DNA from: Hungatella sp. UBA3048
GTDB lineage: Bacteria; Bacillota; Clostridia; Lachnospirales; Lachnospiraceae
DNA length: 64,000 bases
Reading direction: 5' to 3'
Assembly: GCA_002367105.1 (NCBI GenBank)
Contig: DFCS01000003.1
Span: 214,352 to 278,351, forward strand
Part shown: piece after piece, positions 51,812-59,974 of the stretch
Layout: every line of letters starts with the position of its first letter
How positions within the stretch are numbered: position 1 is the stretch's first letter
Notes under the pieces: model-generated
Told to the model about the DNA's origin: nothing
Seen by the model: the letters and a program-made list of their open reading frames with translations, nothing else
Database searches by the model: none
Made by a program: the position numbers and the translations under genes

Positions 51812-51824
51812 GGTTCCACCTCCG

Positions 51825-52238
51825 TCATTGTTGCTTCTCATGTCTGGTCACCGTAAGGGTAAAAATTCGTTTCCCGTTTTTGCTTACGGTCACTTCCGCC
51901 TGCCCCGGTACGGCAATATCTGCTTTTACATCAAAAACAGCCTTCTCTTTTTCACAAGGATTGCCGGATTTATCAAAGCCCATAGCATATCCGTCAGAGC
52001 CGTCCTCCTGCCCATAAGCCTGAAACCTATTTTCAAGCCCCTTCGGGCCATCCGCTTTCCAGACCTCTGCTACGCTCTGGGCGATCAGCACACCCTGATT
52101 TAAATCCGCTGCCTCCCGGCTCATGAAATCCGCTTTTACAAATGTTTTTATACAGATGCCGGCACAAAGGATAAAGAAAAAAACAACTGCAATCATCTCC
52201 ATCATAAATATGCCTGAGGGGTGTTTTCTATTCATCAT
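51825..52238 (-). CDS. Pseudopilin-like protein
   Basis: A 137-residue protein starting MMNRKHPSGIFMMEMIAVVFFFILC. A short basic leader followed by G-I-F-M-M-E, with Glu at the fifth position of the mature helix, matches a type IV prepilin cleavage site. Then a long hydrophobic helix and a beta-rich C-terminus. Overlaps the upstream gene by 11 bp. Likely a minor pilin. Confidence 0.75.
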   Translation of the reverse strand: MMNRKHPSGIFMMEMIAVVFFFILCAGICIKTFVKADFMSREAADLNQGVLIAQSVAEVWKADGPKGLENRFQAYGQEDGSDGYAMGFDKSGNPCEKEKAVFDVKADIAVPGQAEVTVSKNGKRIFTLTVTRHEKQQ

Positions 52239-52719
52239 CTGCCCCTCCGCTTCTTAAAGAAAGCCAGAGACTGTCTCCGCCTTCCATCTCCGTTTTTATA
52301 TGCAGAAGCCTGCCCTCCATTTCCATGGAAACCGGATTGCATTCCAGAATCTCATTTCCGTCTCCTACTCCCAGGCCGCTTTCTCCGTCTGTAAATAGCT
52401 CCCACAGTCTGCCATCCTGGTAATAAATAAGGGTCACATAAGCCGTTCCCTGTATCTCCTGTTCCAGCTTAAGGACAGGGGTTCCTGTCATCTCTGTCAG
52501 AGTAACCCTGCCTTCTTCATCCCCCTGTCTTACTTTGTTGGCTATGTAACTTAAGGCTACATCCTTTTGGTAGGTATTCTCTGCTCTGGCATTGATATTC
52601 TCATAGACTTTGCCTCCGATGAGCACCGAGAATAAAGCGCAGAGCACAAATACAAGGAACAGCAGTATGGTAAACAGAGCATTGGCCATCTGGCCTCTCT
52701 GGTATTCTTTTCCGCTCAC
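52228..52719 (-). CDS. DUF4860-like pilus-cluster membrane protein
   Basis: A 163-residue protein, GTG start at 52719 after GGGAGGTGG. N-terminal membrane helix (NALFTILLFLVFVLCALFSV), then an extracellular domain with KVYENINARAENTYQKDVALSYIANKVRQGD, a pattern I associate with DUF4860 proteins in clostridial pilus loci. Function unknown; co-translated with the pseudopilin downstream (11-bp overlap). Confidence 0.75.
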   Translation of the reverse strand: MSGKEYQRGQMANALFTILLFLVFVLCALFSVLIGGKVYENINARAENTYQKDVALSYIANKVRQGDEEGRVTLTEMTGTPVLKLEQEIQGTAYVTLIYYQDGRLWELFTDGESGLGVGDGNEILECNPVSMEMEGRLLHIKTEMEGGDSLWLSLRSGGADDE

Positions 52720-52734
52720 TTGCCCACCTCCCGG

Positions 52735-53061
52735 TTATCGTTCATGGGGATTGACCGTAATATCCGGCATAAAGTTCGAGGCAAAGCCGCTGTAAAACAC
52801 ATCATACCGGTTTCTGTCAATCTGTATTCCATAATTTTCTTCCAGATATTCCACGTTTGGCGGATATCTTCCTTCAATGGCATAGCACTGCACCGAAGCC
52901 CTGCGTATGGCATCCCGAAGGGTATCAGCTCCCCTTGTATCAGCTTTCCTTGAGAACATGAGAACTCCTGAAACAAAAAGGACAACTGCACAAGCAAAGG
53001 CCAGCAAAGAGAACAACTGACCGATGACCTCTCTGGGAGATCGTTTCCATTTTATCATCAA
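52735..53061 (-). CDS. Small pilus-cluster membrane protein, possible pseudopilin
   Basis: A 108-residue protein. An N-terminal hydrophobic helix (LFSLLAFACAVVLFVSGVLMF) is followed by ADTLRDAIRRASVQCYAIEGRYPPNVEYLEENYGI. The A-x-x-YP-P-x-x-x-x-L-x-x-x-Y-G pattern is like that in pilin/pseudopilin N-terminal domains that start after the helix. No prepilin cleavage site is visible. It lies 8 bp after pilC. Confidence 0.7.
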   Translation of the reverse strand: MMIKWKRSPREVIGQLFSLLAFACAVVLFVSGVLMFSRKADTRGADTLRDAIRRASVQCYAIEGRYPPNVEYLEENYGIQIDRNRYDVFYSGFASNFMPDITVNPHER

Positions 53062-53069
53062 GACTCCCC

Positions 53070-54122
53070 CTATCCGATCGCCGACAAAACACTGACAAGA
53101 GGAAGCATGACAGACAGAAGCACCAGTCCCACTGCAACGGCAAGCACTGCCACCACCGTAGGTTCAAACCGGCTGACCATACGTTCCATAGCCGTATCCG
53201 CTTCTTCTTCATAGCTTCTGGAGATTTCCTCCATGACCCGGTCCAGCTGTCCGCTTCTGGTTCCTACTTTTATCATCTGTGCATAGAAGCCGTTAAACAG
53301 CCCGGTATTCTTCATGGCGGTATAGTAATCCGTTCCGGTCTCAAGCTCTTTCCCGCACTGTCTGATCTTTTCTTCCACTGTCTGATTCTCAACCAGCTGC
53401 TCTGCCAACTCCATCCCCTTTTCCAGCTCTAATCCGCTGTGAAGTGTCAGTGCCAGAACCGCAGTAAAACGCCGGTTGGATATTGCAAGAGCCATGCGGC
53501 TTCTTTTTTTAATCCACCGAATCAGCCGTTCCGCAACCAGAAGCTTTTTCCCTTTCCTGCCAAGAAGCCATACCAGGGCAGCTGCAAAAGCCAGAAGGAT
53601 CCCAAGAACCAGGGCCGCTGCACAGAATACGCCTCCAAGCCTTGTTGCAGCAAGAGAAACCGGCGACATCTCTGCCCCCAGCTGTTGGTATACTTGTTCA
53701 AATATGGGCATAACCCTGGTGAATAAAACCAGAAGAACCACCAGAAGCATAAAAATCATGATGATAGGGTAAGTAACTGCATTTCGTATGTTTTTCATAA
53801 GGATATGCTCTTTTTCATAATATCCGGCCAGGGACTCCATGATCTGGTCCAGGGTTCCTGTCTCCTCCCCCAGCTTAGACATCCGGATCACATAGGCTGG
53901 ATAAAGGCCTGTATTCTCCAGTACTTTTGAGAAAGGAACACCTAGCTCAGCCTCTTCTGCCATTTGCTTGAGAATTTGTTTCTCTTCCTCCCATACAGAA
54001 TCCTCCGCCATAACAGACAATCCCTCATCAAGAGGGATTGCAGCATGGAGAAGAATTGATATTTGAAGGCAGAAAGCGGAAAGTTCCCTTGCGGAATATC
54101 GCTTTTTCGCTTTCATTTTCAT
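53070..54122 (-). CDS. pilC: Type IV pilus platform protein PilC (GspF family)
   Basis: A 350-residue inner-membrane platform protein. ATG 54122 (MKMKAKKRYSARELS) is chosen for its AAAGGAG; the longer frame overlaps the preceding gene. Two GspF repeats: residues 15-140 (AFCLQISILLHAAIPLDEGL; IRMSKLGEETGTLDQIMESL) and 215-340 (TAVLALTLHSGLELEKGMEL; IKVGTRSGQLDRVMEEI), each followed by membrane helices. First gene of the pilus cluster. PilB and major pilin genes are not present in this window. Confidence 0.92.
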   Translation of the reverse strand: MKMKAKKRYSARELSAFCLQISILLHAAIPLDEGLSVMAEDSVWEEEKQILKQMAEEAELGVPFSKVLENTGLYPAYVIRMSKLGEETGTLDQIMESLAGYYEKEHILMKNIRNAVTYPIIMIFMLLVVLLVLFTRVMPIFEQVYQQLGAEMSPVSLAATRLGGVFCAAALVLGILLAFAAALVWLLGRKGKKLLVAERLIRWIKKRSRMALAISNRRFTAVLALTLHSGLELEKGMELAEQLVENQTVEEKIRQCGKELETGTDYYTAMKNTGLFNGFYAQMIKVGTRSGQLDRVMEEISRSYEEEADTAMERMVSRFEPTVVAVLAVAVGLVLLSVMLPLVSVLSAIG

Positions 54123-54150
54123 CTGTCGTATCTCCTTTAAATGAAGTTCT

Positions 54151-55143
54151 TTAGTAAGTATATTTCGCCTTATAATTGGAGCTGTTTGTGATATATTGCT
54201 GTATGGACGGATCACTGCCTCCGGAGGATGCAAACGTCGGGTCCATAAGCTTCCAGTCATATCCGTCAAAATAGATGATATTATCCACCCAGCCCTGGCC
54301 TTCAATATAAACATTGACCCAGGCATGATACAGGCTGCCTGTATAACCCACCACAAGCTTTGTGGGGATATTCTGGGAACGCAGCATGGCAGTCATAACT
54401 GCCGCATAGTCAAAACAAATTCCCTTTTTCTGAGACAGCACCTGATCCACATCAGGCAGATAGCCGGACTGGACAGAGCTTGCCAGTGCCGTATCATAGG
54501 TAAAATTCTTTACAACAAAATTATAAACATTGGTCACAACTCCAATGGCATCAGGTGCAGAAGCCGCAAGCTCCTCCCCCTTTTTCACCACCGCACTTCC
54601 GGCGGAAAAATTCACATATTGATTGGGGTAAAGGAACGGCTCAAACTGGTCTGTAAGTGTTACATTGATATCACTGCTGGATTTTATGGCGTACTGGTTC
54701 CCCTGTACCTGCTCTAAAACCCGGAGCGTATATTTTCCGTTTCCTTCTGTCAGAGGAAATACCTCATAGGCAGATCTGGCATTTAAATCATAGGAATAGG
54801 TCTCTCCTCCGCTTTTTAAAACCTGGACTTTTATCTTAGATGAATTTCCGCTATACTGGACCATCGCATAACCATGATTGGCGTTGGACGCATCTACCAA
54901 TACAGTACCGTTTCCATAGGTAACCGTTCCCGGAGCCTGAGGGATTTTCACCTTGCTCCCGGAAGGCTTTGAATAAAGGGGAACCGCTTCATCCCCAATA
55001 TTCACTACGGTCTTCCACTCAATGCTTTCTTCTGTGCTGTCCGCCGCAGCAATATTACCAGCTGAAACAAAGCCGCTGAAAGTAAACAGGATCGCTGCGC
55101 AGGCAGCCGCCATTGCCGTACCATTCTTTTTTATGATCATCAC
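54151..55143 (-). CDS. Secreted transglutaminase-like domain protein
   Basis: A 330-residue exported protein (signal peptide about 1-35, ending SAGNIAAAD). Residues about 40-200 are beta-rich and unassigned; the transglutaminase-like domain at about 205-320 has the triad Cys in KKGICFDYAAVM, His in LYHAWVNVY and Asp in KLMDPTFASS. Such proteins act as peptidases or cross-linkers on cell surfaces. It precedes pilC by 28 bp, close enough for co-transcription with the pilus genes. Start is GTG 55143 or ATG 55140. Confidence 0.88.
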   Translation of the reverse strand: MMIIKKNGTAMAAACAAILFTFSGFVSAGNIAAADSTEESIEWKTVVNIGDEAVPLYSKPSGSKVKIPQAPGTVTYGNGTVLVDASNANHGYAMVQYSGNSSKIKVQVLKSGGETYSYDLNARSAYEVFPLTEGNGKYTLRVLEQVQGNQYAIKSSSDINVTLTDQFEPFLYPNQYVNFSAGSAVVKKGEELAASAPDAIGVVTNVYNFVVKNFTYDTALASSVQSGYLPDVDQVLSQKKGICFDYAAVMTAMLRSQNIPTKLVVGYTGSLYHAWVNVYIEGQGWVDNIIYFDGYDWKLMDPTFASSGGSDPSIQQYITNSSNYKAKYTY

Positions 55144-55153
55144 CCCTCATCTA

Positions 55154-55891
55154 TTATCCCAAACGTTGTCTTACGATCTCATAGGCCAGCACACCTGCAG
55201 CAACAGAAGCATTCAGAGAATCAATATCCCCCTTCATGGGAATGGATGCCACCATATCACAGGTTTCTTTGACCAATTTTCCCACGCCGCTTCCTTCGCT
55301 GCCGATCACAAGGCCGATGGGTCCCTTTAGATCAAGCCGGTACATGAGTTCTCCATCCATATCGGCACAGACAAACCACATCCCCTTTTTCTTTAAGTCT
55401 TCCATGGTAGCTGTGAGATTGGTAACCTTAGCCACAGGCGTATAATTAAGCGCCCCTGCCGAAGTCTTTGCAACCGTTGCCGTAAGCCCAACGGCCCGGC
55501 GCTTGGGGATGATAACCCCATGGGCTCCTGCTAAATTTGCCGTACGGATGATCGCCCCCAGATTGTGAGGGTCTTCAATCCCGTCGAGCAGAAAGAGGAA
55601 AGGAGGTTCTCCCTTTTCTTTTGCTGCCTTTAGTATATCTTCCACCTCTGCGTATTCATAAGCCGCAGCATGGGCAATAACACCCTGGTGATGCCCTTCC
55701 TCGGACATCTGGTCCAGGCGCTCTCTTTCTACAAAATTAATGATGGTGTCTTTCTTTTTCGCTTCCCTGATAATGGACTGGATGGGGCCATCCTGGACTC
55801 CCTTTTGTACATACAGCTTATCAATGGTTTTTCCGGAACGGAATGCTTCTAATACCGCATTCCTTCCCTCTATGGTAAATTCCTCTATCAT
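55154..55891 (-). CDS. rlmB: 23S rRNA (guanosine-2'-O-)-methyltransferase RlmB
   Basis: A 245-residue SpoU-family enzyme. N-terminal substrate domain (EFTIEGRNAVLEAFRSGKTIDKLYV), then the SPOUT trefoil knot with LDGIEDPHNLGAIIRTANLAG, IGLVIGSEGSGVGKLV and SIPMKGDIDSLNASVAAGVL, the last two forming the SAM-binding knot. It targets G2251 of 23S rRNA in Escherichia. Overlaps mrnC by 4 bp, and the cysS-mrnC-rlmB order is conserved in Firmicutes. Confidence 0.95.
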   Translation of the reverse strand: MIEEFTIEGRNAVLEAFRSGKTIDKLYVQKGVQDGPIQSIIREAKKKDTIINFVERERLDQMSEEGHHQGVIAHAAAYEYAEVEDILKAAKEKGEPPFLFLLDGIEDPHNLGAIIRTANLAGAHGVIIPKRRAVGLTATVAKTSAGALNYTPVAKVTNLTATMEDLKKKGMWFVCADMDGELMYRLDLKGPIGLVIGSEGSGVGKLVKETCDMVASIPMKGDIDSLNASVAAGVLAYEIVRQRLG

Positions 55892-56346
55892 TCCAGTTCT
55901 CCTATTCGTTCAAGCCCTCTGCCTACCAGGGTGACCAGACGGTCTAAATTGCCGTTTAAATACAGATAACCGCACAGGGCTTCAAATCCGGTTGCAGTCC
56001 TGTAGTCTGCAACAGTTGCGTGTTTCGCGGTTGTCACAGCCTTTGCATTGCGTCCCCGTTTGTATGTTGTCACCTCTTCCGGAGTTAAGTCCTCGTCTTC
56101 AAGAAGCCGGCGGATGATCTCTGCCTGCGCTCCTGCGTTCACCAGCCTTGCACTCTTCTTATGCATATTATTCACCTGGGTGCTTCCATGGTTCATCACC
56201 TTAGTACGTACGATCAGTTCATAAACTGCATCTCCTATATATGCCAATGCCAGCGGGGAATAGGTTTTCACATCTACTTCTTTTAGTTTTAACGTATCCT
56301 TAAAAAAATCAGAAAACGCTGCTAGTGATGTTATATTCTCTTCCAT
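55888..56346 (-). CDS. mrnC: Mini-ribonuclease III
   Basis: A 152-residue RNase III catalytic domain without a dsRNA-binding domain; matures 23S rRNA ends in Bacillus. Contains the signature PLALAYIGDAVYELIVRTKV, with acidic catalytic residues in GDAVYE, and ATGFEALCGYLYLNG near the C-terminus. Overlaps cysS by 16 bp and rlmB by 4 bp, so all three are translationally coupled. Confidence 0.95.
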   Translation of the reverse strand: MEENITSLAAFSDFFKDTLKLKEVDVKTYSPLALAYIGDAVYELIVRTKVMNHGSTQVNNMHKKSARLVNAGAQAEIIRRLLEDEDLTPEEVTTYKRGRNAKAVTTAKHATVADYRTATGFEALCGYLYLNGNLDRLVTLVGRGLERIGELE

Positions 56347-57734
56347 TTCACACCTTCCCTGGTGTCCTCCAGAACAATCCCCTTCTCTAAAAGCTTTCCG
56401 CGGATCTCATCGGCAAGTGCAAAATTCTTGTCTTTTCTGGCCTGCTGCCTGCCTGCGATCATGGCTTCGATTTCGTCATCCAGGATCTCTTCTTCCTTTT
56501 CCGTAATGATTCCAAGAACATCACACAGTCTTACTATGGTTTCCTTTAAATAGGTCACAAATTCTTTCGAGCTGCTTTCATCTGTGTTGGAATTGCTTAA
56601 TTTTACCAGCTCAAAAATAGCAGAAATGGCATCTGCCGTATTAAAGTCGTCATCCATGGCTGCCTCATATTTGGAAACCAGTTCCTGTACGGCATTTTTA
56701 TCCTCACGATCAAGAAGTTTTTCTGTCTTTGCAGAAGCCTCTAAATCCTTTAACTTACCGACTGCAGTTAAAATTCTATCTAATCCGTTCTTTGATGACT
56801 CCATCAATTCGGCGCTGAAATTAATAGGGCTTCTGTAATGAGCACTCAGCATAAAGAAGCGCAGCACCTGTAAATCGTATTTTTCACTGATTTCCCTGAC
56901 TGTGAAAAAATTACCCAGAGACTTGGACATCTTTTTATTGTCAATATTTAAGAACCCATTGTGCATCCAGTATTTAGCGAATTCTTTTCCATTCGCCGCC
57001 TCACTCTGGGCGATCTCGTTCTCATGATGGGGGAAGATCAAGTCTTCTCCGCCTGCATGGATGTCGATCTGATCCCCAAGATATTTCCTGGACATTACGG
57101 AGCACTCAATATGCCAGCCAGGCCGTCCTTCGCACCATGGGGATTCCCAGAAAGGTTCTCCTTCCTTTTTCGGCTTCCAAAGCACGAAATCGGTGGGATC
57201 CTCTTTTCCGTCTTCACCGGTCACCTTGATCTCACGGAAACCGGACTGCAGATCATCCAGATTCTTATGGGACAGCTTTCCATATTCCTCAAAGGAACTG
57301 GTACGGAAATAAACCGTTCCGTCTTCTGCCGCATAGGCATGACCGGAGGCAATAAGCTTTTGGATCATTTCCAGCATACCGCATATTTCCTCTGTTGCCA
57401 GCGGGCTTCTGGTTGCCGGCTTTACATTCAGCCCTTCCATATCCTTTTTGCATTCCTCAATATAGCGCTTGGAAATGGTGTCTGCATCCACACCCTCTTC
57501 AATGGCTTTTTTAATGATCTTATCATCTATATCGGTAAAGTTTGATACAAAGTTAACCTCATAACCTTTATATTCAAAATATCTCCGAACCGTATCAAAT
57601 ACGATGATGGGTCTTGCATTTCCAATGTGAATGTAATTGTAAACGGTTGGCCCGCACACATACATCCGAACCTTTCCAGGCTCCAGGGAAACGAATTCTT
57701 CCTTTTGTCTGGATAATGTATTATAAATTTTCAT
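56331..57734 (-). CDS. cysS: Cysteinyl-tRNA synthetase
   Basis: A 467-residue class I synthetase. HIGH motif in YNYIHIGNARPIIVFD, zinc ligands Cys28 and later C/H in GWHIECSVMSRKYLG and HHENEIAQSEA, KMSKS in NKKMSKSLGNF. The C-terminal helical domain ends KGIVLEDTREGVKWKRI. No T-box leader lies upstream: only 83 bases separate it from ispF, and they hold a double-hairpin repeat. Confidence 0.96.
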   Translation of the reverse strand: MKIYNTLSRQKEEFVSLEPGKVRMYVCGPTVYNYIHIGNARPIIVFDTVRRYFEYKGYEVNFVSNFTDIDDKIIKKAIEEGVDADTISKRYIEECKKDMEGLNVKPATRSPLATEEICGMLEMIQKLIASGHAYAAEDGTVYFRTSSFEEYGKLSHKNLDDLQSGFREIKVTGEDGKEDPTDFVLWKPKKEGEPFWESPWCEGRPGWHIECSVMSRKYLGDQIDIHAGGEDLIFPHHENEIAQSEAANGKEFAKYWMHNGFLNIDNKKMSKSLGNFFTVREISEKYDLQVLRFFMLSAHYRSPINFSAELMESSKNGLDRILTAVGKLKDLEASAKTEKLLDREDKNAVQELVSKYEAAMDDDFNTADAISAIFELVKLSNSNTDESSSKEFVTYLKETIVRLCDVLGIITEKEEEILDDEIEAMIAGRQQARKDKNFALADEIRGKLLEKGIVLEDTREGVKWKRI

Positions 57735-57755
57735 AGTCTCTTCCTTTCTTCTTTA

Positions 57756-57804
57756 TTGCCCACGCCTTTTGGGCATATAGGAATACCCGTAGGGTGTTTC
57801 TTCC
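57756..57804. repeat. Double-hairpin intergenic repeat, copy 1
   Basis: TGCCCACGCCTTTTGGGCAT forms one hairpin and ATACCCGTAGGGTGTT a second, smaller one. Same element as copies at 58382-58424 and 58432-58478. Lies between ispF and cysS. Confidence 0.75.
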
Positions 57805-57817
57805 CGCAATTCATTTC

Positions 57818-58360
57818 TTATTTCCCGCAGCCACCGCAGCAGCCCTTACAATCTGCAGACATGATTCTGTCATCATAACAGTAATCGTCCATGGAGGTTA
57901 ACAGGGCTATGGCCTGTGAGGATATTCCCTCTCCCATTCCGGTAAAGCCAAGTCCTTCCTCTGTAGTAGCTTTTACATTGACCTTTCCTTCGGTCAGCTT
58001 CAGAGCTTCCCCGATGTTTTGTGCCATGGAACGCCGATAGGGAAGAAGCTTTGGTTTTTGTGCAATGACAGTTGCGTCAATGTTCTCGATCACATATCCC
58101 TGCTCCTCCAAAAGTGCGCCAACGTACTTTAAAAGTTCAATGCTGGATACTCCTTTATACTTAGGATCCGTATCCGGGAAATGTTCTCCGATATCTCCCA
58201 GAGCTGCCGCACCTAAAAGAGCATCTATCACTGCATGGACCAGCACATCTGCGTCAGAGTGGCCCAAAAGTCCCTTTTCATAAGGAATCTTTACGCCGCC
58301 AAGGATCAAATCTCTTCCTTCAGCTAATTTATGCACATCATATCCCTGTCCAATCCTCAT
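57818..58360 (-). CDS. ispF: 2-C-methyl-D-erythritol 2,4-cyclodiphosphate synthase with Cys-rich tail
   Basis: A 180-residue enzyme of the MEP isoprenoid pathway. Metal ligands Asp8, His10 (GYDVHKL) and His42 (DVLVHAV); active-site regions GHSDADV, FPDTDPKYKGVSS and NVKATTEEGLGFTG are normal. The family normally ends near residue 157; here about 22 extra residues follow, finishing DCKGCCGGCGK, with five cysteines in the tail. The extra tail might bind a metal or thiolate cluster; unknown. Flanked on both sides by the double-hairpin repeat. Confidence 0.95.
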   Translation of the reverse strand: MRIGQGYDVHKLAEGRDLILGGVKIPYEKGLLGHSDADVLVHAVIDALLGAAALGDIGEHFPDTDPKYKGVSSIELLKYVGALLEEQGYVIENIDATVIAQKPKLLPYRRSMAQNIGEALKLTEGKVNVKATTEEGLGFTGMGEGISSQAIALLTSMDDYCYDDRIMSADCKGCCGGCGK

Positions 58361-58381
58361 AATTCTCCCTTTCCTCTTTCC

Positions 58382-58424
58382 TGCCCACGTTCTTTGGGCA
58401 TAATGGTATACCCGCAGGGTGTTC
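58382..58424. repeat. Double-hairpin intergenic repeat, copy 2
   Basis: TGCCCACGTTCTTTGGGCA hairpin, TAATGGT spacer, then TACCCGCAGGGTGTT. Nearly identical to copy 3, which starts eight bases after it. Confidence 0.75.
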
Positions 58425-58431
58425 CTCTTTC

Positions 58432-58478
58432 CTGCCCATACGTTCTGGGCATAATGGTATACCCGTAGGGTGTTTCTT
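58432..58478. repeat. Double-hairpin intergenic repeat, copy 3
   Basis: TGCCCATACGTTCTGGGCA hairpin, TAATGGT, then TACCCGTAGGGTGTTT. In tandem with copy 2 between the lipid kinase and ispF genes. Confidence 0.75.
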
Positions 58479-58495
58479 CTATAATATATACATTT

Positions 58496-59422
58496 CTATA
58501 CAATCATACGCAATTTTTTGCCAATACACCGAAGCTGTACATCGTTTTGGCAAAAACAGCTTTCTCCATCTACATGAACTGCCATTGGGTGATCCATATG
58601 GATCATAACTTCCTCACAGGTATAAAACCTGATGCCCCTGTGTAAGGACTTTCTTCCCATAAGGGAACGTATCAGCACTGGAATCAGTTTCCTTTTATTC
58701 CGGCTGTTCATAACACAAACCGATAACTGCCCGTCTTCAAAGTTTGCATCTGGTGCAAATTTAAATCCGCCGCCCTCGTAAGGGTGGATGTGGACGGATA
58801 TAAAGTAAGCGTGGCTAAACTCAATCTTCTGGACTCCGTTAAGGAGAATATACCCTTTTGAGGGCTTAGCAAGAATCAGCTGCTTGATTCCTATGAGAAT
58901 GTAGATAAGCTTCCCTATGAAAAACTTACGGAGCAGTCCCTTTGACTTTGAATAAAGGATGTTATGACAAACGGCCGCATCCATTCCAATCCCCGCACTG
59001 ACCATAAAGCGGCGGTGGGATATTTCCCCATCGCCATAGGACAAAACTCCGTAATCCATGAGCTTATAATATTTGGGATGCAATATTTTCTTTAAGCATC
59101 GGACCGGATTCTTAGGAAGTTTTAAGCTTCTTGCCAGATCATTACCGGATCCGGCCGGAATATACCCAAACGTAACAGAACCGCAGAAGGAAATCCCATC
59201 AAGGATTTCATTTACAGTTCCGTCTCCGCCTACTCCTATGATAACGCTTGATTCCCTGCAGCCTTCTGTCAGTTCCCTGGCAAATCTTTTGGCATCCCCA
59301 GGCTTCTCCGTAAGAAAGGCCTGATATTCCACATGCCCGGCCTTTAATACACTTTCCAATTTTTTCCAAACGTTTCTTCCCCGTCCGCAGCGTGAGTTCG
59401 GGTTTACAATAAAATAGTACAT
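58496..59422 (-). CDS. Diacylglycerol kinase family lipid kinase (DagK/YegS type)
   Basis: A 308-residue lipid kinase starting MYYFIVNPNSRCGRG at ATG 59422 (GGTGGAGGG upstream). Nucleotide-binding GVGGDGTVNEIL, then GSGNDLARSL typical of DagK-like folds, and a beta-sandwich C-domain with HPYEGGGFKFAPDANFEDG. It may phosphorylate diacylglycerol or undecaprenol-linked lipids at the membrane. Substrate not deducible. Downstream it is followed by two copies of the double-hairpin repeat. Confidence 0.9.
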   Translation of the reverse strand: MYYFIVNPNSRCGRGRNVWKKLESVLKAGHVEYQAFLTEKPGDAKRFARELTEGCRESSVIIGVGGDGTVNEILDGISFCGSVTFGYIPAGSGNDLARSLKLPKNPVRCLKKILHPKYYKLMDYGVLSYGDGEISHRRFMVSAGIGMDAAVCHNILYSKSKGLLRKFFIGKLIYILIGIKQLILAKPSKGYILLNGVQKIEFSHAYFISVHIHPYEGGGFKFAPDANFEDGQLSVCVMNSRNKRKLIPVLIRSLMGRKSLHRGIRFYTCEEVMIHMDHPMAVHVDGESCFCQNDVQLRCIGKKLRMIV

Positions 59423-59515
59423 GGAATCCCTCCACCTTTTACTATTTGTAAGTATACCATAAAACAGAAAAAATGAATATAAGAAAATAGAAAAAGGAAT
59501 CCGCACCTGTCGAAA

Positions 59516-59550
59516 TATAAAAAACCCTGTAATTTTTCAATCACAGGGTT
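59516..59550 (-). terminator. Terminator of the tRNA-Val/tRNA-Met transcript
   Basis: AACCCTGTGATT and AATTACAGGGTT-like arms with an A-rich loop, followed on the minus strand by TTTTTTATATTT. Confidence 0.88.
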
Positions 59551-59556
59551 CTAACA

Positions 59557-59630
59557 GTAGCGGAAGGGAGATTCGAACTCTCGACACCACGGGTATGAAC
59601 CGTGTGCTCTGGCCAACTGAGCTATTCCGC
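59557..59630 (-). tRNA. tRNA-Met (CAU anticodon), elongator type
   Basis: A 74-base cloverleaf: acceptor GGCGGAA/TTCCGCT (G1-U72), D-arm GCTCAGTTGGCCAGAGC, anticodon stem CACGG/CCGTG with loop TTCATAC, T-arm GAGAGTTCGAATCTCC. It lacks the three G-C pairs of initiator tRNA. Could alternatively be the CAU-lysidine tRNA-Ile; CCA is not encoded. Confidence 0.92.
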
Positions 59631-59665
59631 CATATTCAATTCGGATAAGCGCTTTCACTTATCAA

Positions 59666-59738
59666 TGGGACCTACAGGGCTCGAACCTGTGACCCTCTGC
59701 TTGTAAGGCAGATGCTCTCCCAGCTGAGCTAAGATCCC
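59666..59738 (-). tRNA. tRNA-Val (UAC anticodon)
   Basis: A 73-base cloverleaf: acceptor GGGATCT/AGGTCCC, D-arm GCTCAGCTGGGAGAGC, anticodon stem/loop TCTGC-CTTACAA-GCAGA (anticodon TAC), T-arm ACAGGTTCGAGCCCTGT. Transcribed before tRNA-Met from a shared promoter. Confidence 0.95.
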
Positions 59739-59793
59739 AGTACTTTTCTTGGTCAGAAGCTCGTTATTTTCTCTCGTTCCCGACTGCTTCATT

Positions 59794-59822
59794 AGTATAA
59801 TATTAATTGTATTAATTGTCAA
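59794..59822 (-). promoter_or_regulatory. Promoter of the tRNA-Val/tRNA-Met operon
   Basis: TTGACA (59817-59822), 17 bases, TATACT (59794-59799). A second TTGACA lies a few bases further upstream. 59823-59974 has no other feature. Confidence 0.88.
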
Positions 59823-59974
59823 CACTTTTTTGTCAATTTTTTTCATTTTTTCCTATCTCTTTAAGACCCCCCCATTTTACAGGAGTTTCCGCCATTTTTA
59901 TATCTTAAAACATCGAGGGGATATGTCTGTATGTTCCATTGTTCGGCATAACGAGGTGGGAAAGATGTCATCTC

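Noticed and set aside
57735..57817. Possible T-box riboswitch before cysS
   Set aside because: The gap is only 83 bases and holds the double-hairpin repeat; no T-box consensus TGGNACCGCG is seen.
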